Shown: positions 1-10,115 of the stretch, in pieces | Layout: each line of letters begins with the position of its first letter | How positions within the stretch are numbered: the first letter of the stretch is position 1 | Assembly: GCA_961205875.1 (NCBI GenBank) | Contig: OY540818.1 | Location: 14,482,761 to 14,546,760, forward strand | DNA from: Sialis fuliginosa | Lineage: Eukaryota > Arthropoda > Insecta > Megaloptera > Sialidae | Direction of reading: 5' to 3' | Length of the DNA: 64,000 nucleotides | The notes under the pieces: generated by a model | Told to the model about the DNA's origin: nothing | Databases searched by the model: none | Seen by the model: only the letters and a program-made list of their open reading frames with translations | Program-made: the position numbers and the translations under genes

Positions 1-256
1 AGACAGCAATCGATAATTTTGCAGATATGAAAGCCAGGAAGAAATCTTTTATATAATTTTAGTTATATTATATATTATTTATCAATTATATGTTATATTA
101 TATTATTATATTACACTAATGAATTAATAACAAGATAATTTTCTCACGCTTTTTTTTTTTTGTGCGGATAATTTTTAATGATCGTCACTGTGGCGGTGGA
201 AAGGGGGGGGGGGGCGTCAAAAGAAATCTCGCCTGGGGCGCCAGAATCGCAAAGGC
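1..256 (+). mobile_element. 3' end of a hAT transposon (left copy, cut by window start)
   Basis: This stretch is almost base-for-base the same as 3790-4047: I see one clear substitution (ACTGTGG against ACTGAGG near 190) plus length changes in the poly-T and poly-G runs. It starts inside the last codons of a hAT transposase (reading ...ETAIDNFADMKARKKSF in the other copy) and runs through the 3' noncoding tail. It stops at AAAGGC, so the outer part of the terminal repeat (CGGCTCTG) is missing here. The rest of the element lies before the window. The near identity suggests a recent transposition, a duplication of the block, or an assembly artefact. Confidence 0.8.
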
Positions 257-321
257 TAAAAAATATTGTACATTTTTGCTAATAGATACCTCTGAAAACA
301 TTGTTCACGAATGTTAACAAG

Positions 322-2379
322 ATGCAATTAAGGGTTAAGAGCATCACGCACTTAAAGACTTTCGCGTGCTACTTCCCTTTTTAAAAACAAGTTAAAACTA
401 AAAAAACAAATAAAAACTCATACGCTAACAAAGAAGTAAATTGAATAGTTAATATCTCAGCTTGGTGCGATCGAGGAGACTCCGTTTTTTTTTAAAATGT
501 AGCTTGCACTATTATCTTTAAGAGCATCACGCACTTAAAGACCTTCGCGTGCTCCTTCCCTTTTTAAAAACAAGTTAAAACTAAAAAAAAAACAAATTAA
601 AACTCATACGCTAACAAAGAAGTAAATTGAATAGTTAATATCTCAGCTTGGCGCGATCGAAGAGACTCCAGTTTTTTTTTAAAATGTAGCTTACACTATT
701 ATCTTTAAGAGCATCACGCACTTAAAGACCTTCGCGTGCTCCTTCCCTTTTTAAAAACAAGTTAAAACTAAAAAAACAAATTAAAACTCATACGCTAACA
801 AAGAAGTAAATTGAATAGTTAATATCTCAGCTTGGCGCGATCGAAGAGACTCCAGTTTTTTTTTTAAAATGTAGCTTACACTATTATCTTTAAGAGCATC
901 ACGCACTTAAAGACCTTCGCGTGCTCCTTCCCTTTTTAAAAACAAGTTAAAACTAAAAAAAACAAATTAAAACTCATACGCTAACAAAGAAGTAAATTGA
1001 ATAGTTAATATCTCAGCTTGGCGCAATCGAAGAGACTCCAGTTTTTTTTTAAAATGTAGCTTACACTATTATCTTTAAGAGCATCACGCACTTAAAGACC
1101 TTCGCGTGCTCCTTCCCTTTTTAAAAACAAGTTAAAACTAAAAAAACAAATTAAAACTCATACGCTAACAAAGAAGTAAATTGAATAGTTAATATCTCAG
1201 TTTGGCGCGATCGAAGAGACTCCAGTTTTTTTTTTAAATGTAGCTTACACTATTATCTTTAAGAGCATCACGCACTTAAAGACCTTCGCGTGCTCCTTCC
1301 CTTTTTAAAAACAAGTTAAAACTAAAAAAACAAATTAAAACTCATACGCTAACAAAGAAGTAAATTGAATAGTTAATATCTCAGCTTGGCGCGATCGAAG
1401 AGACTCCAGTTTTTTTTTAAAATGTAGCTTACACTATTATCTTTATGAGCATCACGCACTTAAAGACCTTCGCGTGCTCCTTCCCTTTTTTAAAACAAGT
1501 TAAAACTAAAAAAACAAATTAAAACTCATACGCTAACAAAGAAGTAAATTGAATAGTTAATATCTCAGCTTGGCGAAATCGAAGAGACTCCAGTTTTTTT
1601 TTAAAATGTAGCTTACACTATTATCTTTAAGAGCATCACGCACTTAAAGACCTTCGCGTGCTCCTTCCCTTTTTAAAAACAAGTTAAAACTAAAAAAACA
1701 AATTAAAACTCATACGCTAACAAAGAAGTAAATTGAATAGTTAATATCTCAGCTTGGCGCGATCGAAGAGACTCCAGTTTTTTTTTAAAATGTAGCTTAC
1801 ACTATTATCTTTAAGAGCATCACGCACTTAAAGACCTTCGCGTGCTCCTTCCCTTTTTAAAAACAAGTTAAAACTAAAAAAACAAATTAAAACTCATACG
1901 CTAACAAAGAAGTAAATTGAATAGTTAATATCTCAGCTTGGCGCGATCGAAGAGACTCCAGTTTTTTTTTTAAAATGTAGCTTACACTATTATCTTTAAG
2001 AGCATCACGCACTTAAAGACCTTCGCGTGCTCCTTCCCTTTTTTAAAACAAGTTAAAACTAAAAAAACAAATTAAAACTCATACGCTAACAAAGAAGTAA
2101 ATTGAATAGTTAATATCTCAGCTTGGTGCGATCGAGGAGACTCCAGTTTTTTTTTTAAATGTAGCTTACACTATTATCTTTAAGAGCATCACGCACTTAA
2201 AGACCTTCGCGTGCTCCTTCCCTTTTTAAAAACAAGTTAAAACTAAAAAAACAAATTAAAACTCATACGCTAACAAAGAAGTAAATTGAATAGTTAATAT
2301 CTCAACTTGGCGCGATCGAGGAGACTCCAGTTTTTTTTTAAATGTAGCTTACACTATTATCTTTAACCCTTAATTGCAT
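322..2379. repeat. 17-bp inverted repeat bracketing the tandem array
   Basis: ATGCAATTAAGGGTTAA at 322-338 is the exact reverse complement of 2363-2379. The two arms sit directly at the two edges of the tandem array, with no gap. This makes the whole 2.06-kb block look like one unit with inverted ends, perhaps a nonautonomous element whose interior has expanded. No target-site duplication is evident just outside the arms. Related GTTAAC-near-ATGCAATT words recur outside at about 2509-2526. Confidence 0.75.
339..2362. repeat. Satellite-like tandem array, 11 units of about 184 bp
   Basis: The word GAGCATCACGCACTTAAAG recurs with GCATCAC at 341, 524, 711, 896, 1081, 1265, 1449, 1633, 1817, 2002 and 2186, giving periods of 183-187 bp. 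The central units differ only by occasional bases and by poly-A/poly-T length. Edge units differ more: unit 1 and unit 10 share GGTGCGATCGAGGAG where the central units read GGCGCGATCGAAGAG, and unit 11 has the second of these changes. Each unit has an interrupted dyad (GAGCA..CGC with GCGTGCTC). There is no open reading frame. The homogeneity points to recent unequal exchange or gene conversion. Confidence 0.95.
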
Positions 2380-3357
2380 GATTTTTTTTATTTTAACGAA
2401 ATATTAATTTTTTGAAGCAGAAGTAGGCTAGATTTAAGGGAAAAATAGTAAAAAAAATCTTTTTTTGAAAATAAAAGTTTATTTCATTTTTTTGACTTTG
2501 TAAACAAATGTTAACGTCATGCAATTTTATTATAATTCAAATGGTTCATAACAGAGGAGAAATATCTGCCATGAGTGTCATGGGACTTTCTTATACGTAG
2601 TACAGAGATTAAACAGTGTGCTTGTTTGCCATAGGTACCATGGGACTTTCTTATACGTAATACTGATAGTGAACAGTGTAGGTGAATCTAAATAATTACA
2701 TAAAAAATTTCTTTCTGGCTAAATTATAAATGTTGGAAAAAAATGTATAGGGAATAAATTATAGATAATAACATACTCGACATTTTTTATCTAAAACATT
2801 TTTTCTTAATTCAAAAATAATTCGTTAATTCAAAAATTTACAAGAGTAAACATCTGATTTCAGTTATTACGTTAAAAAAAATCACTTGTTATATAATGGA
2901 GAGAATAATATTACCTTTTTTTATTATTAAAATTATATTTTTATAAATTATATAATTATTATTAACTATAAACAATGAGGATATGTACATTCGTTAACAA
3001 AACTTAGTTTTATTGCTCTTTCGACAAGTGCATGATGTAAACATACGTTAACAAATAAAAACCATTACATAAATATCAGAACCGAAACAAAAAAATCAAA
3101 TAAATAATATGAATCACAATGTACATACCTGGTAAACACTATACAAAAAGTTAATTAGCAAAATCACGCGTATTATAAAAATTAGACGATAGTCGATACT
3201 TCTTCAGCGACAATTCGCTCTAATTTAAAAAAACGGTTACTCTGATGAATGTAACAATATATTTTTTTTAATATGCCATCCGTTCATCATTATTGATAAA
3301 TTTTCAATTTATTAGAATCTATAGATTGGTTTAATACTTGGATAAGTAAAAAAAAAA
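2380..3357. other. AT-rich noncoding spacer between array and hAT element
   Basis: There is no open reading frame of note. It contains a 60-bp direct duplication (separate entry) and several GTTAAC-containing words (about 2509, 2993 and 3053) similar to the sequence just left of the array, so it may be diverged material of the same repeat. Confidence 0.5.
2567..2680. repeat. Two-copy 60-bp direct tandem duplication
   Basis: CATGGGACTTTCTTATACGT occurs at about 2579 and again 60 bp later. The sequence on both sides of this word (TGCCAT before, AACAGTGT after) is also repeated with several differences, so this is an old local duplication. Confidence 0.7.
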
Positions 3358-4055
3358 CAGGGCCGGCCGAACGGCCAGGCGACCCAGGCGACAGCCTGGG
3401 GCGCTAATTTCGTGGGGGCGCCAATTATTTTAAACTTTTTTTCTATGTTCTGTTCTAGGGCGCCAAATTTAAGCTATATATATTTTTTGAATAATAGTTT
3501 TTATTTTTTCTGCAAAATAATTCATTTTACTTAATAAAATGCTTAATATCAAAAATAAATTATTTATTAAACATTTTTTTACAAAACTTGAAAAGCACAG
3601 TGCCAAATCTGTGGGTGGCTTTGCTAATTCTTGTAACAATTCCGGTTAGTGTAGCTAGTGGTGAAAGAAGTTTTAGTAAATTAAAATAATTCATAAAAAC
3701 TTATTTGCAATCGGCTATGATAGAAGATAGGTTGAATAATTTGGCTATTCTTTCAATTGAAAATAAGGTTGTAGCAAACCTCAATTTTGAGACAGCAATC
3801 GATAATTTTGCAGATATGAAAGCCAGGAAGAAATCTTTTATATAATTTTAGTTATATTATATATTATTTATCAATTATATGTTATATTATATTATTATAT
3901 TACACTAATGAATTAATAACAAGATAATTTTCTCACGCTTTTTTTTTTTTTTGTGCGGATAATTTTTAATGATCGTCACTGAGGCGGTGGAAAGGGGGGG
4001 GGGGGCGTCAAAAGAAATCTCGCCTGGGGCGCCAGAATCGCAAAGGCCGGCTCTG
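3358..4055 (+). mobile_element. Internally deleted hAT element (ZMYM1-like transposase lineage)
   Basis: The left end reads CAGGGCCGGCC and the right end reads GGCCGGCTCTG, an imperfect terminal inverted repeat of hAT type (CAG start), with GGCGCC-rich subterminal sequence on both sides. The interior keeps only the last part of a hAT transposase (3591-3845) followed by an AT-rich tail and a poly-G run. At under 700 bp it is far shorter than an autonomous hAT. No 8-bp target duplication is visible: the left flank is poly-A and the right flank is CTGTTAAT. Confidence 0.8.
3591..3845 (+). pseudogene. hAT transposase C-terminal dimerisation-domain remnant
   Basis: In one frame this encodes the hAT C-terminal signature: PNLWVALLILVTIPVSVASG, then ERSFSKLK, a TAA stop at 3687-3689, then FIKTYL, EDRLNNLAILSIEN and DNFADMKARKKSF, ending at TAA 3843-3845. 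This is the conserved dimerisation region of hAT transposases, closest in style to the ZMYM1-like/TTF-type group. The rest of the protein, including the catalytic core, is absent, so this is a dead 5'-truncated copy. The in-frame stop falls where related proteins usually have a hydrophobic residue. Confidence 0.85.
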
Positions 4056-4297
4056 CTGTTAATAATATGACAGTTAGTTAAAATTGATAATATCGGACGT
4101 TATTGTATATTAATATATTGTATTAATTTATCTGCGACGTTTTTGCTTAGTATGCAATGAAATATGTCGAAAATATATCGTTTCGTATCAGAAACAAATG
4201 TTTTATAAGTATGCAATACATTTTCATACGACAATCATTGAAAACACAAACAAAAATAATAATAATGTCGTATAAGCCTATGTAGGAAATTTCAACC

Positions 4298-4530
4298 TTG
4301 ATCATGGGCCCAAGTTTGGCTCAATATTGGGTTGCCAGTGTTGTTTTTTCGATATTGGTTCCAAATTTGGCCAACCTTCAGATACCGACCTTCGGTCACC
4401 TATTCTTTACCCAAGATTGGGCCAGCCTTGATACGACAAGCCTTGGCCGAGTCTTGAACGAAGTTATCATTTGTATCTTGGCCCAGCGTTGGCTAACATT
4501 GGCGCAAATCTGAGCCAACCGTGACCCCTT
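4298..4530. repeat. Degenerate TTGG/CCAA-rich repeat patch
   Basis: Words of the type TTGGGCCA, TTGGCCCA, TTGGCCAA and CCTTGG recur every 10-30 bases on a less AT-rich background. A 71-codon open frame crosses it, but its residues simply follow the repeated word, so I treat it as noncoding repeat sequence. Confidence 0.5.
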
Positions 4531-4605
4531 TGTAATTTCCTATATGAGTACAACCAATGTTTTAATACCGTTGTTTTACACCGGGCAAACATTTAACTAT
4601 CAATA

Positions 4606-4680
4606 TGATATGCCATGAAATTATTATATAAATTTGATACCCCATTTCAAAGTGTTTGCTTGCTAAAAAAATTTAGTATA
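4606..4680. repeat. Fragment of dispersed repeat family D
   Basis: The words GATACCCCATTTCAAAGTG and TTGCTTGCTA match copies near 33040-33075 and 46385-46425 (consensus AATTAATACCCCRTTYAAAG). Only a short part of the repeat is present here. Confidence 0.4.
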
Positions 4681-5639
4681 ATTCTAATGCCCGATTATTA
4701 TAAAGAAATTACTTTTCATACTTTTAAACTGTTACGTTGTGCAAAATAAAAATTAAATTGGTAATTTATTTCAATGATTTAATATTTTTCTCTTTTTAGT
4801 AGTGAATTTTAATGTTGGAAGTAAAAAGTAAATACCTAATCTTTTTTAAATTTAAAAGTATGTAGGTATCTTATAAGCCTCAATTATTAATTTTATTTTA
4901 CCAGAAAAATATGCATGTATATATATAAGTATTTGACATTATTAAATTTCTAACAATAAAAATAATTCATTTAAAATCACTACTAAATATTTTCACGTAC
5001 GTATACGTAAGTGTAAAAATATGGTAATAAATAACCACAATTTAGATATTTGGAGCAGTGCCGCTTCAGATTCCGATGACAGGCACTAGAAGTTACCGTT
5101 GTTGGGGTCAAGAATGTATCCTGTAGTTATTTGTTTGACACATGTCTCACAGAGAATGCAGTCGTAATTTGTGCTTCATGAACAAATGTGTGTGTCACTA
5201 TTATCACAAAAATATATTATATTGTTAATAAAATTATTTTGTAGATAGTAGAATTTTTATCTACATCTTTGAAATTGTAAAATATGTCATAGTATTTTTT
5301 TAACCCATAATTTCTTTATTTAGGCTCGTTTTCAAATACACTCTTTATTTTTAATGCTAATTAATTTAAAAACAATTTATGTGTATGAAATTACAGTTAT
5401 TGTTAAAAAGTTTACACCGATTGTAAATAATCATTATTAAAACTTATATCTACCAAAATGAATATCTACCTATCAAGAAAGCAAATAAAGATTTTTGTCG
5501 ACAACATTCTGTTCTATACATGTCTAACTACATTCTAAATACAAAGAATTTATTTCAACACATTTATAACAATTCCTTACGTAAACAATTTGACAAATAA
5601 TCAAATATTTTACCTTCATGTTTATTTTTATATATGTTC
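4681..5639. other. AT-rich noncoding sequence, nothing recognised
   Basis: There are no meaningful open frames, no RNA gene and no clear repeat. A slightly less AT-rich patch lies near 5050-5180. Confidence 0.5.
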
Positions 5640-5790
5640 ATAAACCATTAACTACACCCTTGATTTGAAAATACCACGGCTTGTCACCGGAAGTGGATAA
5701 AAAATTGAGTTATGGCTGCGCTTGTCCATAGACTGTAGCTGGAAACACCCATGTTAGTGTTGGGTTGCTTAGCGTTGCGGAGTTAATTAT
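5640..5790. promoter_or_regulatory. Balanced-composition island, candidate cis-regulatory element
   Basis: This is the first patch of balanced base composition upstream of the Sp8/9 exon, with words such as CACGGCTTGTCACCGGAAG and GGGTTGCTTAGCGTTGCGG. There is no coding frame. Calling it regulatory is inference from composition contrast only. Confidence 0.2.
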
Positions 5791-7189
5791 TTTATGATAT
5801 ATTTATATCTATGAAATATTGAAGAGACATTAACCTAATTTCTAATTGTTAAACTTCCTTACGGTTATCTTAAATGTTATAATAAATTATAATAATAAGT
5901 CAACATAAATCGATCAATATATAGCATAGGCGTACCCCCAGATATATTAAAAAAGTATAGATTAAAAATCATTTTTGATAGAAAGTATACTCAAGTAATG
6001 AAAAGTGAATGAAATTATAAAAAACTATCTATCTAAGTATTGTTAAGACAATTTAGTTAATATTTTGCATAATTTTTTAAAGTTAATTGTTTATTAATGC
6101 CAATTAATTTCATCGAAGCACCTATTTAAATATTATATTATTTTATATATAACTTTTATTATTAAATACACTCATTTATATTAAAATATCTACTTAAAAT
6201 TCATTTAATATTATTTAATCAATTAAATCTATCTTTATTACATTGTACTAAATATTTAATTCTAAAATTATAATAATATCATAGCAATTTGAAATAATTA
6301 TATTAAATAATCTTAGACAAGGTTAAATTATCTCATTGTTTTAACATTGGTGTATAGGTATGTAGTGAAATTTGCATGAAATATTAATTCTCATATTGTA
6401 TTTATATGTGAAATTAGAACATAGTTTAATAAATAAGATAATAATTTGAAAACGTATTCTATTGGCCTTGGCAATTATTAATAAAAAATAAAATTATTTT
6501 TATTACCGTTATGTTGTAATTGTAACACATATATAAATATAATATATTATATTTATTATGTAAGCTTATTTAATATCATGTGTAATATAAATATTAAATA
6601 GATTGCATTTGAATATGCCTACAGATAAAAATATAATGTTCTATAACATAATAGAAAGATTGGTACGTTTTTATTTAATTTTTATTTTACAACTATATTT
6701 GGATACTGTTTTGCAGTAATGTATCAACCCAAAAACAGCTCATATCGAGATATAAACGTTTTTTTATGCACGCAAAGAAAAATAGATTTGTGATTTTGTT
6801 ACATTTCTTTTTATTGGGAAAAGTAATTTGGCATTTGGTTAGTTAATTATATACATCTTCCATTAAAATTACATTTTTTATAATCATTCTCTTTTCAATC
6901 AAATTGCGAAGGTTTTTTGCGCAGAAAGTGTTTTTGTTAAATTATAATTTAAATAAAATTTTAATAGCCATGAGCTATTTAATATAATATTGTAAAATTT
7001 ATTTTGAATGAAACTGCATTCATTACTAAAAAATATATTTGTGTGGGTTAATACTGCATATCAGAGTCCATTTATATATTATACAATGTTCTATATCTTA
7101 ATTTATTTTCATTAAAAATACGAGAATACATTCAAAATATAAAATTGAAATCCATAGTATTAGTAGATAATAATTCCTTATGAGTGGTA
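5791..7189. other. Very AT-rich noncoding sequence, nothing recognised
   Basis: It is almost entirely A and T, with short homopolymer and TATA-like runs. I see no genes, no clear repeats and no structured RNA. Confidence 0.55.
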
Positions 7190-7345
7190 TTTTTTATGAT
7201 CGTTACACCTCTGTTTGATCCGGCTTGTCCAGTTAAGGCGCTGATTAAATGACAAAGCAGTTTGTTAATTGATTACGAGGGGCCCGTGGAAGCCTCCGTC
7301 AAAGGCAAGCGCTGAAACACCCATCTCCGCGGGGTCTCTCTTAAA
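7190..7345. promoter_or_regulatory. Candidate enhancer with homeodomain-type words
   Basis: A sharp island of balanced composition in extreme AT DNA. It contains GCGCTGATTAAATGACAAAG, then TTAATTGATTACG (overlapping ATTA/TAAT homeodomain cores), then a GC-rich part with GAGGGGCCCGTGG and CTCCGCGGGG. There is no open frame. The dense words and sharp edges are typical of conserved noncoding elements near developmental genes, but conservation cannot be judged here. Confidence 0.35.
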
Positions 7346-7957
7346 AATACCGCCTGCTTTCTGATTTATTAACTAAAGAAACATGATCGGAAACATCAAT
7401 TGTTACACACTTTAAACTATTATAGGTACAATTATATAAATTATTATATATGAAAATGTGTTAGTAGTCTTATTTTAATAAGTGAAGACACTTATTTTAT
7501 GTCAATTTTTCCACTTTTTATTTTTTTAATTTCAAAATATTTCGTTTATACATTTTTGGTATTTCCTTCCTCAATAACCTCCCCCCCCCCCCAACCCTCT
7601 TTACCAGATTTTTTTTCTCAATATGTTTATATTATGTTAATAAAAACCGGTTAAGGGTTAAATTATTATTTCAAATATTTAAAAACGTATCACAATACAA
7701 GCACAAAAGGCATTGTTATTTTATAAGTTGTCGCTTTCTTTCAACTATGCTTCAAGGTCATAGTAATTGGCAGTAATTTTGTACGACCTTCACAGTAAAA
7801 GCGAATGTTCCTATTTTTGCCAATCACGATTCCTACTACACTAACACAGTATCATCTTTTTCAATAAAAAAACGTGTTTTAATTATCTCATTTTGATTAA
7901 TATTTTTTTATGATTAGAATATTATGAAATTAATATAAACTCGAAATTCGACCAATA
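7346..7957. other. AT-rich noncoding sequence with a poly-C run
   Basis: A C-only run sits near 7580-7592. Otherwise nothing is recognised; the 7740-7850 part is slightly less AT-rich. Confidence 0.5.
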
Positions 7958-8155
7958 TTTTACCTGCCTTAACGGCAACATACACACATGATTTTTTTTG
8001 TACACATCTATTACACAGTGCATAACCTAACCTAACATAACCAACAAAATTGTCCAAATAAAAACACTGCAATTGAACGCGAATTGAAATCTCTATACGC
8101 TTGATAAAAACTCAAAACTATTCATTTTTGCCGCTTGGTTGCGCTAGGAGTATTG
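7958..8155 (+). repeat. Dispersed repeat family C, copy 1
   Basis: It starts TTTACCTGCCTTAACGGCAA and ends GCGCTAGGAGTATTG. Nearly the whole length is found inverted at 40182-40338 (CACTCCTAGCGCC ... GTTAAGGCAGGTAAAA). It contains ATAACCTAACCTAACATAA near 8022. It is noncoding and probably a nonautonomous element. Confidence 0.65.
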
Positions 8156-8189
8156 CTGTTTTGCTGTTAAACGATACAAGAGGAAATAC

Positions 8190-8363
8190 ACAAAAAGCGA
8201 GAAGAAAAATCATGTGTGTATGTTAACTTTATTTTACCTGCCTTAACGGTAATATACATATATATGATTTTTTTTGTGCACATCTATAGCACAGTACCTT
8301 TCGAATGATATGTTTTATTCACCTCCCTTTACAATAAATACTAAAAAAACGTCAGTTTTCGAT
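8190..8363 (+). repeat. Dispersed repeat family C, copy 2 (second subtype)
   Basis: It shares the TTACCTGCCTTAACGGYAAYATACA start and the GCACATCTAT segment with copy 1, then continues with a different body (TTTCGAATGATATG, TTCACCTCC, GTCAGTTTTCGAT). That body and the upstream GTGTGTATGTTAACTTTATT flank are matched in reverse at 61422-61600. Confidence 0.6.
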
Positions 8364-9289
8364 ACGTGTCGATAGTAAATAAATATTCATTTATTATTGA
8401 AAAAGATAAGTACTAAAAAATGTTTAGAAAAGCTATTACAGATAAAATAAATTAATCGATACCTATACAGTATTTACTGTAAGTTGCATTTTCAATTTTA
8501 ATTTTTATACAGTGCAAAATAATTATCACATCAATCACATATTTAATGAGTTAAAGATTGATGTTTCTTGTATATGGATAAAACAAACGTATTTAATGTT
8601 CATGCATGAATTATTAATACTTATATATTCACATTTCATGTAGACAAATGATTTGTATAATACGCTTCAAGTGAGTGGAATGTCAATATCAAGACAATCC
8701 TGGTAATATCTTCTAACTACAAACAGTAAAAATGCTATATCCATTTGTGTACAGTAATTATAGTTGTGTGAGTATTGTTTTTCTTTCAACAATTCAACAT
8801 CGCACTAAATCAATTCTGAGTGGTTATTCTATAGAATTTATTTTATTGAATAAATGAAGAGTCATTTGTTTATTGACTTAAGTATCTTGATTTCCAGTAT
8901 ATTTTATGTCTTAACATAATAAAATAAAGTTTTTCAAGTTCAAATTGAAATTGAATTAAATTATTGAATATTCAGGAATTTCAGGTAAAAGTTTCTTATT
9001 TTTCCTTGATCCTAAAAACACGTTCAGGTGACCATTTCAAAGTCAACCTATATTATCAATATTTAGTCCCCTCGAAACCATGAAACTTTTCTCTGTAAGT
9101 CTTGAAAAAAACACCCGGTATAGTAAAATAATATGTAAAATTCAAGTAAACATGATTCAGATATATCTTTCACAAAATACAATTATTTTTAAATTTATTA
9201 GATATTTTCCAATATAATATCCCATTCCTTAAACGCCACACGACCACAAAGACGTACTTTTTATACATTGGTATTCATAGAATAATCGT
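8364..9289. other. AT-rich noncoding sequence, nothing recognised
   Basis: No genes, structured RNAs or clear repeats are visible. Confidence 0.5.
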
Positions 9290-9420
9290 GACTGACATTT
9301 GTACTTGAAGATCACGCGTCTAGCTAATTCTTGTTGTTTGTTCCTGTTGAGATCACCACAGGAGGCTCCCCGAACCGCAAACCAATAAATCTGTATTGAT
9401 TTCAGCGACCCCCTCTAAAC
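9290..9420. promoter_or_regulatory. Balanced-composition island, candidate regulatory element
   Basis: It contains GATCACCACAGGAGGCTCC and CCCGAACCGCAAACCAATAA. ACCACA and AACCGCA resemble Runt-domain sites. There is no open frame, and the function is inferred only. Confidence 0.25.
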
Positions 9421-9904
9421 GGTATCATAATATTTTCAATTATATTTATTGTTAAATTTTAATTGGCGGATTTCTAAGGTATTTGTTATAGATAATGCAA
9501 CTATTTTTTAGATATTTAATTAATAGGCACATAAAAAATGACGACGGTTAGTTAATCGCCTGTTAACTAACCGTAATTGATTAATTTAAAAACAGATGAA
9601 TGTATTAAAAATTTAAAAAATGGTTAAAAAGATAAGAAAATTAATTTTATCTACAACATATAGGTAATATTGAACTACAATGATTTTAAAAAACTGCATC
9701 CTCTTAACCTAAATTTTAATTAACATATCCGTACAAATTAAATAAATAAGTATTCTAGTTAACCATTACCGGAATCTTTTGATAGTTGCAGATTTCATAT
9801 AGGTACTTGGTAAACATATATGTATTTTTCGGTAAGAATTGAAAAAAAGGAAGAACTTAATTTTAATGTTTTTTAAAATCGTAAAAACCTATTTCAAACG
9901 ATAA
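9421..9904. other. AT-rich noncoding sequence, nothing recognised
   Basis: It has only short imperfect dyads, such as GGTTAGTTAATCGCC with CTGTTAACTAACCG near 9544-9573. Confidence 0.45.
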
Positions 9905-10115
9905 TCAATTTGCCACAGAACTCACAAGTGTTTGAGATGTGTCCAGATGACAAAACAGATAACGAGATTTGAAAGTCAATTACATTGACATTTATGGTGT
10001 GACAAAGGTGCAGCTAGTGCAGAGAGAGGTGTCAGAGTTTCATTGTTACACTGCTAAAAGTTGTTACCACCTGCTGATAGACAACGGACTACAGAAATCT
10101 TACAGAATGTTCTCT
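9905..10115. promoter_or_regulatory. Candidate enhancer with T-box-like words
   Basis: The island carries GGTGTGAC (about 9996), AGGTGTCAG (about 10028), a looser AAGTGTTTGAG, and two AACAGATAACGAG/CAGATGAC words. The first two are close to T-box half-sites (AGGTGTGA). It also has TACCACCTGCTG, an E-box-like word. It is noncoding. This is a sequence-word observation, not a demonstrated element. Confidence 0.3.

Noticed and set aside
339-2362. A CRISPR-like or other prokaryotic repeat array
   Set aside because: The units are about 184 bp and directly abutting with no unique spacers, and the context is eukaryotic, so it is a satellite-type array.
4298-4513. 71-codon frame with an apparently hydrophobic protein
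   Set aside because: The residues follow the TTGG/CCAA repeat word; it is a repeat patch.
7577-7592. Poly-C run (also a C run near 44711 and poly-G near 200 and 3995)
   Set aside because: They are simple homopolymers, likely length-variable and error-prone, with no further structure.
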